Shown: positions 1 to 12,800, counted from the stretch's first letter. The stretch: 64,000 nucleotides of DNA from Ampelomyces quisqualis (GCA_018398575.1 JAGTXZ010000020.1:2790001-2854000), one strand, 5' to 3'. The notes: generated by a model from the letters alone, not told the origin. Numbers and translations are program-made.

Positions 1-740
1 AAGACTAAGTAGTTATTAAAAGTATTACAAGGCCTTTATAGTTGTAATTGTAATTATAATTATAATTATAGTAATACTGCTAGTACTACCTTAAGCTTAA
101 AGAAACTTATAATAGAAAGGTTAGAGGATATAGAAAGAAAGCAGAAATAGTAGAATTAGAAGCTAGACGCAATTATAGCACTGTTGCAACGTTAAAACAA
201 GAGTAGTAGAAAGTAATATAGCGTTAAAAGTAGTATTATACATACTAAGTAAGTAGCTGCACAAGCTATTTTAGCTTAGATAGCTATTGTTACGCATGTT
301 ATTTAATATATATACTGCGTTATCTAGTGTTATACTTTTAATATATGTAAAAAGAGGTTAAATACTATATATTTAGCCTGTTTTTAGCATTATAGAGCTA
401 CTTTGCACTTAACACATTAGCTACTTAAATTTTAATATTTAATAGCTATCTTTAACGCGTTATTATTATAGGTAAACAGCACTTAGAGCGTACGCTAGGC
501 CTAATTAAGTAGTTAGTAATACTTGTGCACTATAGAGTTGTAACTTAATTAGCACTAAATATATACATTTCTATATCTATATTAACGCTACTAGCTTACT
601 ACCTATATAATATACTAAATCTAATACGCTTATTAGTATTAGTATACTTTTACGCAACTCCTAAGCTTATATACTCTTCTAAATCTAGCAGCGTAAGGTA
701 AAATATCTTAGAAAGCTAGTTTCTTTTACGTATATAAGTC
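1..740. other. AT-rich RIP-degraded DNA, no gene seen
   Basis: No frame of coding character was recognised. The base composition and TpA richness match the adjacent transposase relic, so this may be the 3' flank of the same DNA transposon. A short TAATTATAAT-type simple repeat lies at about 43-70. Confidence 0.5.
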
Positions 741-1146
741 TAGCAGTTTTATACAAAGCTTAACACTAGAAAGTAGTATCTTACTAAGTAATTACTACTC
801 TATATACTATATAGATAGTATAGCTGCTTAAAGTTACTCTTAACGCTGCTTATACCTATCTCTACTATAATTCTCTTAGTTAAATACTACTAATTTATAC
901 GCTTTTAAGATAGCGTTAGGTTTCTACTATATAGACGCTTATACGCTCTAATTACTAGCTCTTAGCTACTAAAAGCTGCGTCTCTATACACGTAAAGCTT
1001 CTTATCTACGCCTTAATACTTTATAATCTTACAAAGATTATTGCTAATACCTATTGCAATATATAAGCCTGCGTTACTACTAGCTACTAGCTTACTAGTA
1101 TATACTACTCTTAGTAGCCTATTTAGCAATATAATAATAAAGTAGC
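741..1146 (-). pseudogene. PIF/Harbinger-type transposase relic, C-terminal piece
   Basis: Reading the minus strand from 1146 to about 741 gives one frame broken only by TAG/TAA. It resembles the C-terminal half of fungal DDE superfamily endonucleases (DDE_Tnp_4, PIF/Harbinger): a segment like Y-x-Y-x-D-x-A-F (the G-D-x-A-Y block), then a block like R-I-I-V-E-x-G-I-S-S-V-K (the R-x-V-V-E-x-x-F-G-x-x-K block), and a hydrophobic end. It is the continuation of the pieces at 22,239-22,326 and 29,015-29,605, separated from them by elements A and E3. Family recognition is from memory of motif order and no search was run. The copy is dead through RIP-type transitions. Confidence 0.55.
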
Positions 1147-1428
1147 TGTAAGAGGTTTATATAGCAGTAAAGTTACAGGATAACAATAGTAGTACAGGTA
1201 GAAGTAAGTTAATTCCTATTCTGCTACTTTAGTATAGAACTACTCTTTTGTAGATATAACTAGACGCGTGTCTTTACAACTAGAATGCACTAGGTCTACG
1301 CTAGTGTAGCGCTATTAAGACGCTAGGGCAGCTGTGCGCGTCCTACGCGTAAGAACACTAGAGTAGTGTTGTTATAGCGCAGGCGTATTACTGCGCAACT
1401 AACAGCTCTGCGCTGTAGCATTCTTATA
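1147..1428 (-). repeat. Element A LTR, left copy (3' LTR of the minus-strand element)
   Basis: This 282-bp copy aligns along its full length with 14,851-15,085 plus 22,187-22,233, differing mainly by C/T and G/A transitions. Its left flank GTAGC is repeated after the other LTR at 22,234. Confidence 0.9.
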
Positions 1429-2235
1429 ATTATTTTCTCTTCTTTAGAATTACTGTTCTAGCAATTTATATAACGTTAGGTCTTATTAGCGCGTGCCTAA
1501 CGTTGTTGTTGTAAAGGCTGTTGTTATACTAAGGCTAAAACTCTAGGTAAATCTAAGAGGCAGCTAGTAGCTATAGTAATAGCAGAATTATAGTAGAACT
1601 TTGTGTACCTAATTCTTTCTGCTTTCTTAGTAACAATTATATTACTATTACTACTATACTATCTCTTAGCTCTACGCTGTTACAACCTTATTACTTTTAT
1701 ATTAATTACTATAAGTACTACGCCTATACTGCCTACTACTCTTACTATCTCTATAAGTAGTGTAACGCTAGCATTGCAACGTTGCTAACCTAGCGTTTAG
1801 GCTACACTTGTTACCTGCTGTAGTAGCGTCTCTAATATTAAGCTAGCTAAGCTAGTTTACCTGCATTATGCTAAAGGTCTAAAGATTAATAGTATAGTGT
1901 ATAACTACGTCCCTAGCAGCCTATAGTGCAATAGGTACGCCTATAAGAAGAAGTCTTATACTCTAGTACTACTAAGTTTTGTTAAGAGCTAGAATACTCT
2001 ATACTAGTAGTAGTAGTGCTTTGCTACTAATAAGGCTAGAGTAGACCTAGATATTAACGCGTAGAAGACAGCGTTGCGCTAGTAAACTACCTTAGTAGAG
2101 CTTTTCCTCTGTAAGAAGGTAAAGTTTAAGAGTTACTATTAGCCTAAGAGTAATAAGATCTAGATCTTACAAGTTAAGGTAACTAACTACCTCTTTACTA
2201 TAGTAGAAGGCATTCTTAATCTCTTATAGGCCTAA

Positions 2236-2293
2236 GTAAGTTATTTTTTCTTATTTTACGCAGTTACTGCGCTGTTATTCTAATATTATCTAG
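2236..2293 (+). other. Probable spliceosomal intron in the antisense ORF of element A
   Basis: The segment begins GTAAGT, contains TTCTAAT as a plausible branch site and ends ATCTAG, with a length of 58 bp. The upstream frame (codons starting at positions congruent to 1 modulo 3) and the downstream frame (starting at 2294) join in phase 0 with continued coding character. Confidence 0.55.
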
Positions 2294-2321
2294 GCTAATC
2301 TACTGCTACTTAGCAAAGCTA

Positions 2322-2620
2322 TGTAACAACGCAGGTAGGTACAGCTATTAGAATTAAATTGGATACGTATTAGAGGCATATAGGAGTGCGTGTTGTATTA
2401 GAGATTCTGGATTAGCTATATACCTATAGGTCTTGTACAGAAGGACAAGAGAAACTTATCCTCTATCTATACTATAGGCTTATATTTATAGTAGGCGTAG
2501 CAGCTGAGTTAGAGCGCTGTTAGAGCGCTTTTAGTTTTAATCTACTAGCTCTCTACATAATCTGTTACTAAGCCTTTATAAGGTATTAGATGTAACATGT
2601 GTTTGCATATACTTGTTACA
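2322..2620 (-). repeat. E1 LTR, left copy
   Basis: 299 bp with TG..CA ends, nearly identical to 9119-9417 and to the four LTRs of E2 and E3. The left flank is AGCTA. Confidence 0.95.
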
Positions 2621-2943
2621 TTACCTCCCTTCTTAAAATTAATAGTCTCTATTAATTAGGTCTGTATTAGTGTTGTTTTAGATACCTCTTTAAATTGTTG
2701 TAAACTCTTATTTACCTTGAGTTTATTTTAGGATAATGTAATGTAGCTGTTTGTTGTTGTTTTAATTAGCGCGCTAGCGCGTTTAATATTTCTAACTTTA
2801 CCTTAAGCTTTTTAAGTATATATACAAGGCTAGCCCTCTAGTATACTACTTCTCTACACTCTTCTTCTTACGTTTGTATACCTAAAGCTATCTAAGCCTT
2901 ATTCTTTCTTAATTACTAGCTAACTATATAGTAGATACACATA

Positions 2944-3648
2944 ATGCCTATTTCTGTCTCTTCTAGAGCTTATCTCCTAGCCTATTAGGTTATTTGCCTG
3001 CAGGCTGCAAGGGCTTTTACCTGTAGCTATTTTAATATTAAGTTTAGATTCTATTCAGATGTGTCTAAGAAGTGTGCTTATTGCATACTCTTAAATAAGA
3101 AGTGTTGCCTAGTTCTCCTATATGCGGGCTAGGAGTATAATAGCCTTTTTAGGGCCCTTAACTGCAGGTTTGCTGCCTTAGGTAGAGACAAGTCTAATAA
3201 GGTAGTGTTAGAGTAAAAGGCTGCTGTTAAGGAGGCAGTGTTTTAGTTAGCTACTGTTATACAAGTAAGCACTGCACAAGTAGCTAACATAAATAACGCT
3301 AACTTATTAGTTAGCGCTTATTACTAGAAGGAGGAGCTAGCTAAAGAGGTTAGGGCAATAGCTAAGGAGGTTAGGTTGCTTAGGAGGAGCACAGCAGGGT
3401 TAACTAGTGTAGTTGCTTAGCTAGTAAATATTATAATAGCATTAAGGGCTAATTAGTTAGCAGAGCAAGAAGAGGCGCAAAAGGCAGCGCTAGAGGCTAG
3501 TACTTACAGCAAGCAGGGCTAGAACAGAGAACTACTAGGTAGTGCGTTAGTGTCTGCACCTAGAGATTTAGACAATTAAGAACGTTTTACTAGTAGCAAC
3601 AACAGTCTGCTATTAGATCTAATAGAAGAGTAAGACTTCTATTATTAA
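2944..3648 (+). pseudogene. E1 antisense ORF encoding a Cys-cluster/coiled-coil protein
   Basis: The frame starts at ATG 2944 and runs 235 codons to TAA 3646-3648, broken only by TAG/TAA codons that are one RIP-type transition from CAG, TGG or CAA. It is opposite to gag-pol and lies between pol and the 3' LTR. The product has a cluster C44-x2-C47-x6-C54 followed by C55, an additional C27, a short Y-x-S-L-F-R-A-L-N stretch, and then a long Ala/Leu/Glu/Lys/Arg-rich segment of coiled-coil character (about residues 80-165). The same frame occurs without any indel in E2 and E3. Cys spacing equals the first half of a Gal4-type Zn2Cys6 cluster, but the second half is not seen. No function can be assigned. 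Confidence 0.75.
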
Positions 3649-3699
3649 TAGCTGTTACCTATTAGTGTAGTAGTTGCAATATTAAGTTTAATTTCCCTA

Positions 3700-6600
3700 A
3701 CATAATTGTCTTGCAATGCTATAAGATCTTTAACTTTTTTTTCCTATGCTGTAATCTATTTGGCTAACGCTTGTAGAGGTCTTAGTTATTTTAGATAGCG
3801 TTTATAGAACGCTTGCAACATGTGTAGAGCGCCTATAAAGTTTAAGGCATTATACTAGGTAGGGTTAGAATTATAGCCTACCTATTTTACACAATACTTT
3901 AGGATAGAGTAGTATAGCTTGCTAGCTAGGATCTCTTTAACTTCCTATTCTTTAACGCCTTAAATTAGGATGCTAGATAGGTTTAGGCTTAGCTAACTAG
4001 CTAGGAGGTTGTTAGAGTTCTTGCAGAGGACATCTAAAGCAAACATGTTATAGATCTTAGATTCTTTAAGTAGCTTTAGTTAAAATAAATAGCTAACTTG
4101 TTTTAGAACTTTAAAGGGGCCTTCCTACAATTTAGCAAGTTTGCAACTTAGGTAGGTAACAGATAGGTTTTAGGTTAAGAGGTAAACCTTGTTACCTACT
4201 ACCTAATTAACAGGTTAATAATATTTGTTTACCTTAGCAGCTATTTATTGCTGCGCCTTCTCTATATTATCTTTAGCTGTACGCTAGGCTTTATGTATAC
4301 AAGTAGCTAAGCTTAAGGCATTCTTAATGTTTACATCTTTGTGTTTCAAAGAGGATAATACTTAATCCTAGCTCTGTTGTAGTTTAGATCTAAACAAGAG
4401 CTAGTATAGTGCTATACTAATTGCGGAGTGCAGTAGTGTAGCTTAAGCTTAATTAATTATTAGCAAGAGGTTACTCTAGTTGTTCTAGTAGTAGAATACA
4501 AAGAGCCTTAATTATTAATTAATATACTTATTTATAATCTTAGTTTATCTATTAGTTTGTTTATAGTAGGCTGTAGAAAGCTTAATTTGCACGCCTAGGA
4601 TCTTGCAGAACTTAAACTAGAATTAGGACACAAACTAGGAGCTGTAGTTAGACACTATGCTTTTAGGCGTATAGCTAAATTAGTATACCTATTAGATAAA
4701 CAAATAAGCTATTTCCTAGGCGTTAATAGTCTTATAACACAGGATAGAGATAGCTTGCTTTAATAGGCAATTAATAATAACTATAATTTGATTATAGCTA
4801 TGCCAATTAGTTAGAAATGTCTTAAAATCTATACATAAATGCTGCATAGGCCTATTAGGAATTAGTAACAGATAGAGGAACCCTTAGGATTAGAGCTGTC
4901 TTAGATAGGATCTTTAACAGGAAACGTAGTTTTGTACATAGCGTTTGCATATAGCCTCTATACCTTTCTAGTAGTATTGCTAAGCTAGGAGCTAATACGT
5001 CTTTATAGCGCTTAGGTAGGCAGTAAATACCTAATTGTAAGCTTCTCTAATTAGTTAGGTACACAAAGGGGAATTTCTAGGTACATATAGGCGTAAGTAA
5101 TATAGTAGTAGTTCTTCTTAGACACAATATAGCTATAGTAGCGTAAGGCATTCTTCCTTAAAGGAGCAGCAATTCTCTGCTAACAAGGCTTTAATTAGTT
5201 CTAATAAGTTAAGATTTAGGGGGGCACTAATAGATTAGACTAAAATAGCTGAAACATTAATTTCTAGCTAGTTACAGACGTAGTTCTAAGCTAGTTTAGA
5301 GTTAACCAGGGGGTTTAGGCGTTTAGGTCCTAGAAGTACACAGGATCTATTGTCTTGTTAGGCAGCCTTAACCTTACTAACGTCCTGTTCCCTTTAGCTT
5401 AGAATATTAGCTTGCTTATTAAGCTTACCAGGCGTATACTTAATATAGAAATTAAAAGAGGCAATAATCTCTGCCTATTGTGCTTAACGTGCATTAAGAA
5501 CCTTAGTAGTTATAAAGTATTCTAAGGAGCAGTAATCTAAATACACCTGGATTCAACTCTATATAGAGGTAAGTTTAGCTCTCTACTTTTCAAACGCTTT
5601 TAAGATAGCAAAAAGTTCTTTGTTGTGTATTTCCTAATTAAGCTTAGCCCTAGATAGAGTATAACTATAGAAAGCTACAGGATACTACTTGTTATTAGAG
5701 TGCTTCTAAGAAAGTACTCCTGCTATTACTCTATCTAACGCGTTAGTTTCCAACTTTATATTATACTTAGGATAGAAATAAGATAGCGTAGGAATAGCTA
5801 GGAGTAAGGCTTTAATCTAATCAAAAGCCTGTTAGCAGTCTATAGTCTATTTAAACAGTGTAGAGAGACTTTAAAGCTTTAGGATTAGTTTGGCTACACA
5901 AGAGAAATCCTTAATAAACTGTTAATAGAAACCAGCAAAACTAAGAAATAACTTAACGCTAGTAACTGTAGTAGGTTTAGCCTAGTTTCAGAGTGCTTCT
6001 ACCTTGTTAGGGTTAACTTTAGTACCCTAGTTTGTTAAAACGTAGCCTAGATACTTTATGCAGGTTACATAGAATTTACTCTTCTAAATGTCTACTTAGA
6101 GTCCTGCAGTACGTAGGCGCTCCAAGATCTTTTAGACGTGTTTCTGATATAAGTTTATATCCTCTAAGTAGATTAGGATGTTGTTAAGATACGCAATACA
6201 GAAATTATTAAGATAATTAATTAGTATATTATTTATATAGCGCTAATACGTTGCTAGCCTATTGCATAAGCTAAAAGAGAAAACCTTACACTTATATATA
6301 CTGTAACAGGTCTAAAAGGTAGTATACTCTTTAGAGTTAGGATCTATACAAATTTTGTTAAAGGCAGCCTAGATGTTAAACTTAGTAAAGATCTTAGCTT
6401 TAGAAAGACGTAATAGCAGCTTATTAATGCAAGAGATTAGATAGACGTCCTTACGCGTAAGGGCGTTAATCTTCTAGTAGTCTACACAAATGTGTATATC
6501 TCTATTTAGTTTGCGTATACAGAGAATAAGTAAAGCAAAAGGGCTTTAGCTAGCCTTTATAAAACTCTTCTAAAGGTGTTCCTAGACGTAGGCCTTAGTA

Positions 6601-8900
6601 GCTTTAAGCTCCTCTTAATTCTACTTGTACAGGAGACTAAACGTATTTAGTAATAGTTCTTTAAGGACAATCTTGTAATTATACAGATAGTAAGAAGGCA
6701 ATTAATCAGCTGCTAACTTGCTAAATACATCCTAATACTAGGAGTAGCAGGCAGGTAATCTCTTATCTAATTGGCTTTAATTGTCTGCGTTGTCCTTAGA
6801 GGCAAGGATCCTATTAATCTTATAGAGGCTTGTTGTAAAGAACTTGTTCTAGGGCTTCTTTATAATAAAGTAAAATGCATTAGCAGAAATAAGAGCTATA
6901 CAGGTGCTTAGAGGAGATTTAGACTCCAAGCAGGTTTGCTTAGTTAGGGTATAAGGAATCTCTAAGATTTTTTAGGCTAATAGGAGCTTTAAGCATCTCT
7001 TAATACAATAAATAGAAGAAGAAGAATAGTAAGGACTGTTTTAGATACAATAGTCTTCTTTTTCCTATAGGGCGTTGCGTTGTTGCATATCAAGATAGAT
7101 AGTAGCTAGCACTATAGCTTAATGTAGAACAGTAGGAATAGGGGGTAAAGGATTGTATAAATAGGGGTACTTAGATAGCTAAATAAACTGTAACCTATCT
7201 GTGTCTAATTGAATCTTAAATTATCTTAACTATTAGAGGCTAAGTATACAATCCTAAGACCTAAGATTAAGGATAAGAAATAGATAGTTTAAAATCTTTT
7301 AGCTATTAATATTTAAGTGTAGTTAAATATATTAAGTAACTAAAGAAGTAATCTAATCCTTAAAGCTGCGCACCTAAACCTAGAAGAGGAGCTTCTAGAT
7401 AGGTTGCTGCAAGGCTTTGGAAACAGATAAAACAATTTATAAATTTAAAAATAGGAAACTTTAAGTACTAGTGTTAACAAGAGTATTAAGACGTAAGCTA
7501 AGGCCTTAGTTGTAAAGAAGTGTAGGCATAAGGAAATAGAGACTGTAAAACAAATAGGAAAGGTTAAGGTAAGATAGATTATAATAGCTTAGGCCTAGGG
7601 AGGAGTATCCTCTTAGGCGCTTCTGTTTCCTATACAATACACCTCCTAATTAGGTTACTCTTAAGCATCTTTATACTTATCTACTTCTATAGCTTTAATC
7701 TAACGCATATAAGGCTTTGTACAGTTACTAGAGTAGTGTCCTAGCTTACTGTAATTGTAACAACTACTAGGAGTCTTCTATTATTCTAGCTTAGGGGTCT
7801 TTATAGGAAGACGCACTGTTATAGATTAATAGGCTAGCGCAGAATTTGTTAGAGCGTTAGTAGTAGTAGTCTGATTTGGCTCTAAATTCTGTTATAGGGC
7901 TAACCTAATTGGCAACTTAGCAGTAGCTAGTGTTATACTTAGTGTAGGGTTGTTCTTCTGCTCTATATTGTATGCAGTAAGGTGTTCTACTATCTAATCA
8001 AATAAGTTCTTCTATTAGTGCCTAAATCCTAGGTTAGGGGCTTGCAACCCTAGCGTAATCTTAGTCTATAAGTAGTAAAACTACTCTAAAGGGAGTACTT
8101 GTCCCTTAACTGCAGAACTCAAAAACCTAGCTTTAAACAAGGAGAACGTTTTCTCCTTTATTATCTGCAATTAATTAAACGCTATACAGCTTTTAGCTAC
8201 CTTATTGCCTATAATAAAATAGGACTTAAGTAGCTTAACTATTTACTTAGCGTTCTAGAATTACTCTTAATTAGTATCTAATAAATATTGTAGCTTAAGA
8301 TAGCCCTTAGCTAATCCTGTAGTATAGCCCTATACTAAGGCTATGCGTTGTCTTTTAGTTTAATAGTAATCTAAGTTAATTTTAAGTTAATCCTGAATTA
8401 AGGCCTGCTATTAGCAGAAGGTAAGATCTTTTCTATTGCTAAGATTGTCTATATTAGGCGTTTTCTCAGATTGTTAAAGTTAGCAAGAGCTCTTATAGCA
8501 ATGTAAGTACTTAGATGTAGAGCTGTTAGATAAACAGTAGGGTGCAGAATTGTTCTAGAGTAATTTGGTAGTAGGTAGAGGCTTGTCTAGTCCTACTAAC
8601 AGAGTTAGTCCTTTCTTAAGAGAATTAATTTCTGCTAACACCTGTTTTAAATCTTATTGTAATTAATTAACCTCTATTTAGGCAGGAGTTAGATTTAGTG
8701 CAGCTCTAGGCTAAGGGGGTTTCTTAGTATCTGTTTTTTTTGCTTTAGCACTCTGTTACTAGGTTATTACAGTTGATATAGAGTTGTCTTAAGAGAAGGC
8801 TCCTAGAGTTAGTTCTTTGGGGGGAGTTATTAGCGTTGCCTCTAATACTCCTAGGTTATTAATAGTCTCTAAGTTTCTATTGTAGCGCCAAACGCAACTT
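3700..8900 (-). pseudogene. E1 gag-pol, RIP-inactivated
   Basis: The limits are approximate and come from matching to E3. In sense order the segment holds Gag with a C-x2-C-x4-H-x4-C knuckle (TGT codon at 7762; the second Cys codon TGC is now TAC), protease/reverse transcriptase (block near 6190 reading Y-L-N-N where Y-x-D-D is expected), RNase H, integrase and a chromodomain. Many in-frame TAG codons preclude expression. Confidence 0.8.
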
Positions 8901-9118
8901 TTCTAAAGTAATCCTAACTGTTGTGTTAATAGAAAGATCTAAACCTAAAGGCTTTAGCTGTTAAGAGATCTAAGGGATCCTAACTGTGTTTAATAGATTT
9001 AAGGTTGCAAACAGATCTAATTTAGATAAGGTTCTAGACGTTTTGATATAATCTTTTCAAAAGTAAATTGCAATATTATCTAAATACTATTACTAGCAGG
9101 ATAAAGTTTCTCTTGTAA

Positions 9119-9417
9119 TGTAACAACGCAGGTAGGTATAGCTATTAGGATCAAATTAGATACGTATCAGAGGCATATAGGAGTGCGTGTTGTATCAAAG
9201 ATTCTAAATTAGCTATACACCTATAGGTCTTGTACAGAAGGACAAGAGAAACTTATTCTCTATCTATGCTATAGGCTTATATTTATAGTAGGCGTAGCAG
9301 CTAAGTTAGAGCGCTATTGAAGCGCTTTTAGTCCTAATCTACTAGCTCCCTACATAATCTGTTACTAAGCCTTTATAAGGTATTAGATGTAACATGTGTT
9401 TGCATATGCTTATTACA
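9119..9417 (-). repeat. E1 LTR, right copy (5' LTR of the minus-strand element)
   Basis: 299 bp, partner of 2322-2620, followed by the duplication AGCTA at 9418-9422. Confidence 0.95.
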
Positions 9418-9862
9418 AGCTAACGCGCAGTCTAACTCTAACCTTAATTTAAAGAGAGCTGCTAGCAACTAGAGCTCTAATTCTAAGAAGTATAAGAAGC
9501 AGGAGAAGGAGAAGAATAAAACCCCTCCTTCTTAGAGCCCTACTCCTACGCCTTCTTTCTCTAAAGAAAAGAGTAAGGCTAAGGGCAAGGCTAAGGCTAA
9601 GGCTAAGGCTCTTAGAAAACGCCTAGCTAAGTCCTAGCTAACTAGGCAGCCTCTTTTTAAGCGCCTTACTACTAAGAGTAAGCTAAAGCGCTCTTAACGC
9701 GCTACTACTACGCTATTAACTTACAAACTAGTAAGTAATCTAGGTAAAGCTACTATAGAAGAGTAGAAAGGTATAGAAGAGGTTAAGAGAGAGGATAAGG
9801 AGAGTAGTAGAGACAAGTTCTCTATCTCTAAGGACCTAGATAACAAAGACTTCTTAGAGTAA

Positions 9863-12800
9863 GCTAGCGTTTATGCCTAGTTGCGCTGCTTAAGCGCTAG
9901 CGTTGCGCTGCTAAAGCGCCTAGTTTTTTTTTTCTTTTTTTTTTTTTTTCTTTGTTTTTCCTTTTGTTTTTTCTGTATATTAATTTGTAATAATAATTAA
10001 TCTCCTCTCTAGTTATACTTTTCTATAAGTAATTTATCTATATCTTTTTAATTAACCTACTTGTTATATTCTAGTAGCTAGCCTTTCTATTTAACTAGGT
10101 AATTTACTAAACGTCTGTTACGCTGCTTTGCTAGGACAGCTTTAACCTTATAGCATTGCCCTAGCTTATTACTATTATCTAGGTTAATAGGCCTAGGTAG
10201 AGTTAATTCTTTCTTCTTTTTTAGCACAAATAGCTAGAGCAAGGACGTATAGAATATAGAGTAGACCTTTATGTGTAATAAGAGTAAGATTCTAAAAGCT
10301 TATAAGCTAATTTGCTTATCTACTAGAAAGGGGCTTATCTAGTGTAGCAACAGCTTTTTGCTAGCGCTACGTAGGCGCAAATGCTTTGTTAATAAGAAGA
10401 CTATATCTCTTAGTTTAAACTCTTAGAGCCTATGTTTCTTATTGTAATATTGTTCCTAGTATTACAAACTTTTGCTCTAGTAATTAGCTAAAGCGTCCTA
10501 AGTTTATAGGAGCTTCTGTAACCTTTCTCTAATGCTAGGAACTTTAGTAGGCGCTGTTAGCTCGCAGTTAAGGCGCAGGTAGAACCTATAGTAGGTAAAG
10601 AATAGAGATACTCCTAATGTAGCCTGTCTAGTATTATTATATACAAACTCTACTAGTAACAGAAGGTGTACCTAATTATTAAGTTAATTGCCTACAAAAG
10701 CCCTTAAGTATTACTCTAGCGTTTAATTCTAACGCTCTATTTGGCTGTCTGTTTGTAGATAGAAGGCAGTACTAAGCTAGCGCTTTACCTTTGCTATAAA
10801 GTAAAAGTCTACCTACAACTGCAAAGTAAAGACACTTCCTTAGTCTAATATAATACCTTTAGGCAAGCTAAAGAATTGTATAACGTGTTCTAAAAACAGA
10901 TCTACTAATTATAAAGTAGTAACTGTTTTCTGTATAGAGATATACTTAGCTATTTTTGTGTACCTATTAACTACAACAAGTATTACGTTGTATATAACGC
11001 TATAGCGCTTAGTAGGCAGTAGGCCTGTAATAAAATCTATTATAATTTCTTACTATAGTCTCTAAAGTTAGAGAAGCGCGTTTAACACGCTAGCAAGGCA
11101 CTGCTTAAGCAACTTTGTGCCTTAGCACACTAAGTAAGAGTTAATGTACTCTTTAAGCTCTTTCTTAAGCTTAGGCTAATAGTAGTATTAGGCTACAAGC
11201 TTAAGCGTTTTAGCCTACCTAAAATAGCTAGCAAGTAGATTGTTATAATATAGCTTAAGGAGCTTAGCTCTAAGGGCTAGCTCTAGTAGAATATATAGTT
11301 AGTCTTTAAACTAAAGGCTACCTAAAGCGTTAAGCTTTTAGTGCCTTAGGCGTTTACTAGCGCCTTAATAGGTAGACGCTAGGGATTTAACATCCTTGCG
11401 TATTGCAACTACTTCTAGGTTATTCTGTTATACTTATACACAGATTTTAAAAAAGAACTTAAGAAGTTCTTTATAAGCTAACCTCTCTAAAGCTATAGCT
11501 CTTACTTGTAACTACGTAACCCTTTAGGCTATTACTAGTCTACTCTTAGGAATCTCCTAATTAGAGCTGTAGCTTATAGCTGTTGCTTTAACGCTGTGCG
11601 CTAGGCTTATAGAAACATCTTTACTAAGATGTAGAGTACCTGCTTACTATTAAGCTATTGTCTAGCTTCTTACTAACGCTAGCTCCTCCTTAGGTAGCTT
11701 AGCTTAGGTTCCTGCTAGCTGTAACTTCTTTTACAGTGCTAGCAATATGTCTAATAGTTAAATATTTAGCGTATTACTGTTGTCTACAAGTTGCCTTAAA
11801 GGCCTGTCTATAGGATTTGTCTTTCTAGACTAATACTTAATCTTAAAGTTGTAAGCAGCTAGCTTTATTGCCTAGCTAGCCTGTGTCTTAAATAGAGTTA
11901 ACGTGCCTATAAAGCTGCGTAGGTTGTTATAGTCTGTCTATATTTCTAACTAAATTACTAGCCTCTTAACGTAGTAACGCTAGTGCTGCACTACTATAAT
12001 AATAGCAAGAAGCTCTAGGTTATATATATAGTAGTTCCTTTTTATAAGCAAGAGCTTCCTTAACTAAAAGGCTATAGGGTGCTAGTTTCTATCTATATAG
12101 AGTTAGAAGAAGATGCCTGCTACTCTCTAAATAGAGGTATTAGTTTCTAACTTAGATAGGAGTGTATAATTATAGTGCTGCAGGACAGGCGCAGTTGCAA
12201 ACCTATTACATAGCTAGCGCTTTGCTTTCTCTGCAGCGTTAGGCTAGTTAAAAGGACTAGACTTCTTCTCTTAAACTAATTCTTTTAGGAGATTAGTAAT
12301 TAGGCTAATAATAATAGAGAAACCCTGTATAAAGCGTTAATAGAAGTTTGCAAAGCCTAGAAAGACTTAAACATCCTTAAAGGATATTAGTGTAGGCTAA
12401 TTAATAACTACGCAAACCTGTTCTAAATCTATTATAATACTATTAAGGCGTATAATAAACCTTAGGAACTTAACTTAGTTAGTAGTAAAGGTACACTTTT
12501 TTAAATTAATAAAAAGACTATATTCTCTTAGCTTAGCAAGTACTTTTCTTACCTGTTCCTAATAATCCTTTCTCTTTTAAGAAAAGATTAGGATATTATT
12601 AAGATAGATAACGCAAAAGATATCTAAATATAGAGCTAAGGCTCTATTAATATACCTCTAGAACGTAGTAGGCGCGTTAGTTAGCCTAAAGAGTATAACT
12701 ATATACTTAAAGTAGCTGTATTATGTACAAAACGCTATCTTCTACTTATTGCCTTACTAGATTCTAATCTAGTAATACGCGTTCTTAAGATTAAGCTTAG

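Larger units (their letters stand above)
2322..9417 (-). mobile_element. Element E1: Ty3/Gypsy chromovirus inserted in element A
   Basis: The element is 7096 bp, bounded by 299-bp LTRs at 2322-2620 and 9119-9417 that begin TGTAACAACGCAGG and end in TTACA. The target duplication is AGCTA (2317-2321 and 9418-9422). gag-pol is on the minus strand: the Gag zinc knuckle lies at 7721-7762 and the reverse transcriptase Y-L-x-x-I block at about 6190. The length is identical to E2, so decay has been by substitution only. The flanking sequence on both sides belongs to element A, so E1 is younger than A. Confidence 0.95.
1500..9862 (+). pseudogene. Element A antisense ORF with a 58-bp intron, interrupted by E1
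   Basis: A plus-strand frame, opposite to gag-pol, runs from about 1500 to 2235. A GTAAGT donor at 2236 and an ATCTAG acceptor ending at 2293, with a TTCTAAT branch-like site, define a 58-bp intron in phase 0. The frame resumes at 2294, crosses the E1 insertion point (2321 joins 9423 once E1 and one AGCTA copy are removed) and continues to a stop at 9860-9862. Internal stops are TAG/TAA as expected from RIP. The product has a C-x2-C-x6-C cluster if the two cysteines now read as tyrosine (TGC to TAC, TGT to TAT) are restored, and a Lys/Ala-rich C-terminal tail (about 9482-9650). It lies tail-to-tail with pol, which ends near 9,990 on the other strand. Function is unknown. The start codon was not fixed. 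Confidence 0.6.

Noticed and set aside
1603..1788. Hydrophobic 61-codon frame as a membrane protein gene
   Set aside because: It is a segment of the RIP-degraded antisense ORF of element A in the same frame, and starts with GTG; the Ile/Leu richness reflects mutated codons rather than a separate gene.
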